Assembly (NCBI GenBank): GCA_009760855.2
Contig: WPIO01000029.1
Coordinates: 967,501 to 1,031,500, forward strand
Direction of reading: 5' to 3'
Source: Cristatella mucedo
Taxonomy: Eukaryota; Bryozoa; Phylactolaemata; Cristatellidae
Length of the DNA: 64,000 bases
The notes under the pieces are model-generated. The model saw only the letters and a list, made by a program, of their open reading frames with translations, was not told where the DNA came from and searched no databases. Below are positions 61,430 through 64,000 of this stretch, one piece after another. Position numbers and translations under genes: made by a program. Positions within the stretch are counted from its first letter, which is position 1. Each line of letters opens with the position of its first letter.

Positions 61430-62860
61430 TAGCTTTCAATCGCTCAATCGATGGAAGCTACTATGAGGCCGAGGGGGGAGAGTGATTAGGCTAGGCAACT
61501 TCCGGCGTTGGAGCTACGAGGTCAATAGGCACAAGGGAAACAGTTCACCGGCTCTCGAGAAGGCTTTACGTGAAGCGAAGACTGGCAGGTTCCCAGTAAG
61601 CGCTCGTCAAAGTTCACTTACTTCAGTTGAAAATGCTCTTGCAATATTTCTGCTTCGAAGGGCTCGTTACACTAGCACTCGTGAGACTCAAGAGGATTTG
61701 CCTTCGGGAAGATACTTAGTGTCTGCTGACAGCATTCTTCTACTGCCACGAACCTGAAGGTCTTCTAAGAGTGGCAGACGCTGTGCGAAGTTGCAGAACT
61801 GACCCAATTTTTTGGGAATCATCGGCTTCTACAGGAAATTCGTCCTGGGCTAGGCAAAGACTTTGGCTGTGCTCTGTGACTATCTTAAAAAGATGCAGTA
61901 TTCGGACCAATTGCACGGCAACTTTACCAAGCCCAAGCAAATATCAATCAATGACGTGGTACTCAAATCAATGAGACCCAGATCTGAAATTTATCGTGAT
62001 GTGCGATCCATTCTCTACCGAAGTTGCTTAAGTCCTTCAGAAGTTGGCGACCGTGGTAGACAGCAACCGGTCGCTTTCGGCGGATGGTCGCAAAACAGAA
62101 GAGAAGCCATGTGTACTCAGCTAGAGAGTTGAAGTGACTTGCTGTGAAAACCTACAGCCTTATTTACTACGCACGCACTCAATTCTGCAGGTTAAGAAGA
62201 ATGCCTAGAGAGCTACCTGCTGTCGATGGCTTTGGATCCTTTGGCTTGATGGTTAATATTGTACACGCGTGTAGGACCAAAGCCACGGATGATGTCCTAG
62301 GCCTGTCGACACACAAAGTATCTCCGATACCCCTAGACTGCAGGTTTTCATTCATTGAAATAAGAGAAGAACGGGAAAAGGATCCACACCTTATTAAACC
62401 ACGGTAAGACCTTTCGGTCGGTAACTTCACGGACATACTATCCAGTATATCATGACAAGTGTCAGGAACGAAGCCGACCGACAAATGAGCCGAATTCGGC
62501 TATGGGTAAAATTCCAACTCCAATTAGCCTTTCGAGTTCACCCTGATTGACTTGGAGGACAACTTGACATCGACACCATTCACGAAGCAATTAGTATTTC
62601 GTGGCGATCTACGACTACTTCTCCAAATATATTATCGCGGTTATACTTCCTAACGAAAGACGAGACCGTCATGACGGCTTTCTGAACACCTGTCTCGGCT
62701 TCTCCAAGAAGACTTGTCACCAAATGCATATCGATAAGGTATACATGTGTGTTTACCACTCAGCCACAAATTGTGGAGTAGAAAGATGCAGTAGAGCCAC
62801 CGGCGACTTACTTAGGCTGTTCATGCTAGATGATCAGCCAGACTGTGATGTTTAGGTGTC
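61430..62860 (+). pseudogene. Ty3/gypsy pol remnant (RT/RNase H and integrase)
   Basis: Pieces in several frames read FFGIIGFYRKFVLG and AKTLAVLCDYLKK (end of RT), QPVAFGGWSQNRREAMCTQL (RNase H start), then IYDYFSKYIIAVILPNE, a VERCSRATGDLL segment and DDQPDCDV (integrase core, as in DYFTKW..VERFNRTLLDML..DDQ.DWD). Stops and shifts are frequent, so it is inactive. The order and direction fit a single decayed element. Confidence 0.72.
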
Positions 62861-64000
62861 TTTCCTGTGCTCCGCGTACAACAGGCCGATGTGTGGGGCA
62901 CACACGCAGGGACGAAGATGAAGATTCACATAAAATTAGTCCAACGGTGCGTATTTTTTGCTCACGGACCGGTGGCGAGATTAAGCACTGAGATGTAGCT
63001 ATCACGACTCAGTGTGCCTGGGCGTACATTGTTGAATGCGATCGCATCGGGTCGGCAGCTCTATTAGAAGAAAGAAAACAGGAAGGGATGGCACCTGTGC
63101 AGGCCGATAGAATGTGGGTGGCACGTGACGACGACGATCGCAAAGCCACCAAGCCAGCCCAAGCTGGCGGCTAGCCAAAAGCAGCTGCGAGAAAGACAGC
63201 TCACCCCGGCGGTTGACGTTCGGAGAAATGGAGCGTCGGCCTGAGCAGCTCGAGCGAGTCGCTCCCTGGCGCTCACGTATGCACTCAAGCACTCCCAACG
63301 CCACTATTTGGGCTAGTGGCCAGGCATCGCAGACAGCGAGTGCATGGCGACATAACGCTGGAACCACAGGACCGGGCGTTTCGCGGTTGGCCCGATCTCG
63401 CGGTCGACAGAGGTGGCCTTTCGAGAGCCTTCGCAGTCTGCGACTGCAGCAACAATGAGGGCGACCAGCGAGCGACAACAACAAAACAGTCGAGGTATGT
63501 GCCCGAAGGACGAGGTCTGGCCATGAAACAGGAGGCCCCAGGTGCAAATGCTAAGCTCTAGGCTCACAGTAGGGATTCGAAAGCCGTCGGCCCGTTGGTC
63601 AGCGACCTCGCATACTTTATTCAATTTGCTATGGGCAAAGCCATATGTAGCCAGCCTGCTAGAGGTTGCCGTACTGTTGGAAGGATCGGCAGCGGGAGAA
63701 CGAAACGCAAAACCGCGAGGTTCATTGCGAGCTAACTGATGTTGACAGTGAAGCAGTGGTGATTGACCACCCTGATGCCGAATTCAAGCTGCTACACGAT
63801 AGGTGCTGGAATACCGTGCTGCACCGGCCGACCTACCAGGATATGAGGGCATATCGATCCGCGGCTTCTTCACTGTCGCCGACCGAAGTGCGGGTGCCAT
63901 GCGAATCTCCGGCGATCGTAGAAATCCGGCAGCCTCCAACGCACTATAAGTGGGCAGTAATCTGCATGGTAGTCCACGGCCGAAACTATTATTATAAATG
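62861..64000. other. Unassigned, partly GC-rich
   Basis: Open frames on both strands at 63000-63560 reflect GC content and overlap each other; none shows a domain. The frame at 63730-64000 (AEFKLLHDRCWN, LHRPTYQDM) is open but unrecognised and may continue the element or an exon beyond the edge. Confidence 0.35.

Noticed and set aside
63002-63624. 181- and 103-codon ORFs on the minus strand
   Set aside because: They overlap other open frames in a GC-rich stretch, show no domain and lack splice-consistent partners.

Overview
This window looks like nuclear DNA of an invertebrate animal that I cannot name. Three things point that way. There are spliced genes of animal families, with GT-AG introns and one GC-AG intron. 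There is much interspersed repeat: an L2/CR1-type LINE, two tRNA-derived SINE families, Ty3/gypsy debris, and Helitron-like and inverted-repeat elements. There are long dinucleotide microsatellites. I see no operon, CRISPR array, rRNA gene or stand-alone tRNA gene.

Three host genes can be read by joining exons in phase. (1) 235-4945 (+) holds the last two exons of DCPS, the HIT-family scavenger mRNA decapping enzyme; earlier exons lie off the left edge. (2) 11439-18967 (-) is a three-exon gene of the chondroitin sulfate N-acetylgalactosaminyltransferase (CSGALNACT) family. It has a type II membrane anchor and fits the family closely, but the metal-binding DxD, the catalytic GGED and the FHLWH segments have all been replaced, so it may be a pseudo-glycosyltransferase. 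(3) 29546-49816 (-) holds twenty consecutive in-phase exons of FBH1 (FBXO18), the F-box DNA helicase; only the 5'-most coding part is missing. A broken copy of its motif VI exon, with flanking intron, lies 3' of the gene at 28200-28382.

The rest is mostly mobile-element sequence. The best LINE copy is 50100-53090 (-), with endonuclease and reverse transcriptase; many 3' fragments are scattered around. SINE family B ends in the same 3' sequence as this LINE, so the LINE probably supplied its mobility. SINE family A is a second tRNA-derived family with about ten copies. A gag ORF with a 5' LTR and an initiator-Met-tRNA primer site lies at 24881-26340 (-). A ruined gypsy pol lies at 61430-62860 (+). 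An unusual element at 45984-46790, whose inverted ends are built from a 14-bp tandem motif, sits in an FBH1 intron.

The three genes have no evident shared pathway: mRNA cap turnover, Golgi glycosaminoglycan synthesis, and control of homologous recombination. Their neighbourhood looks incidental. Family comparisons here rest on recalled human sequences, not on computed searches.
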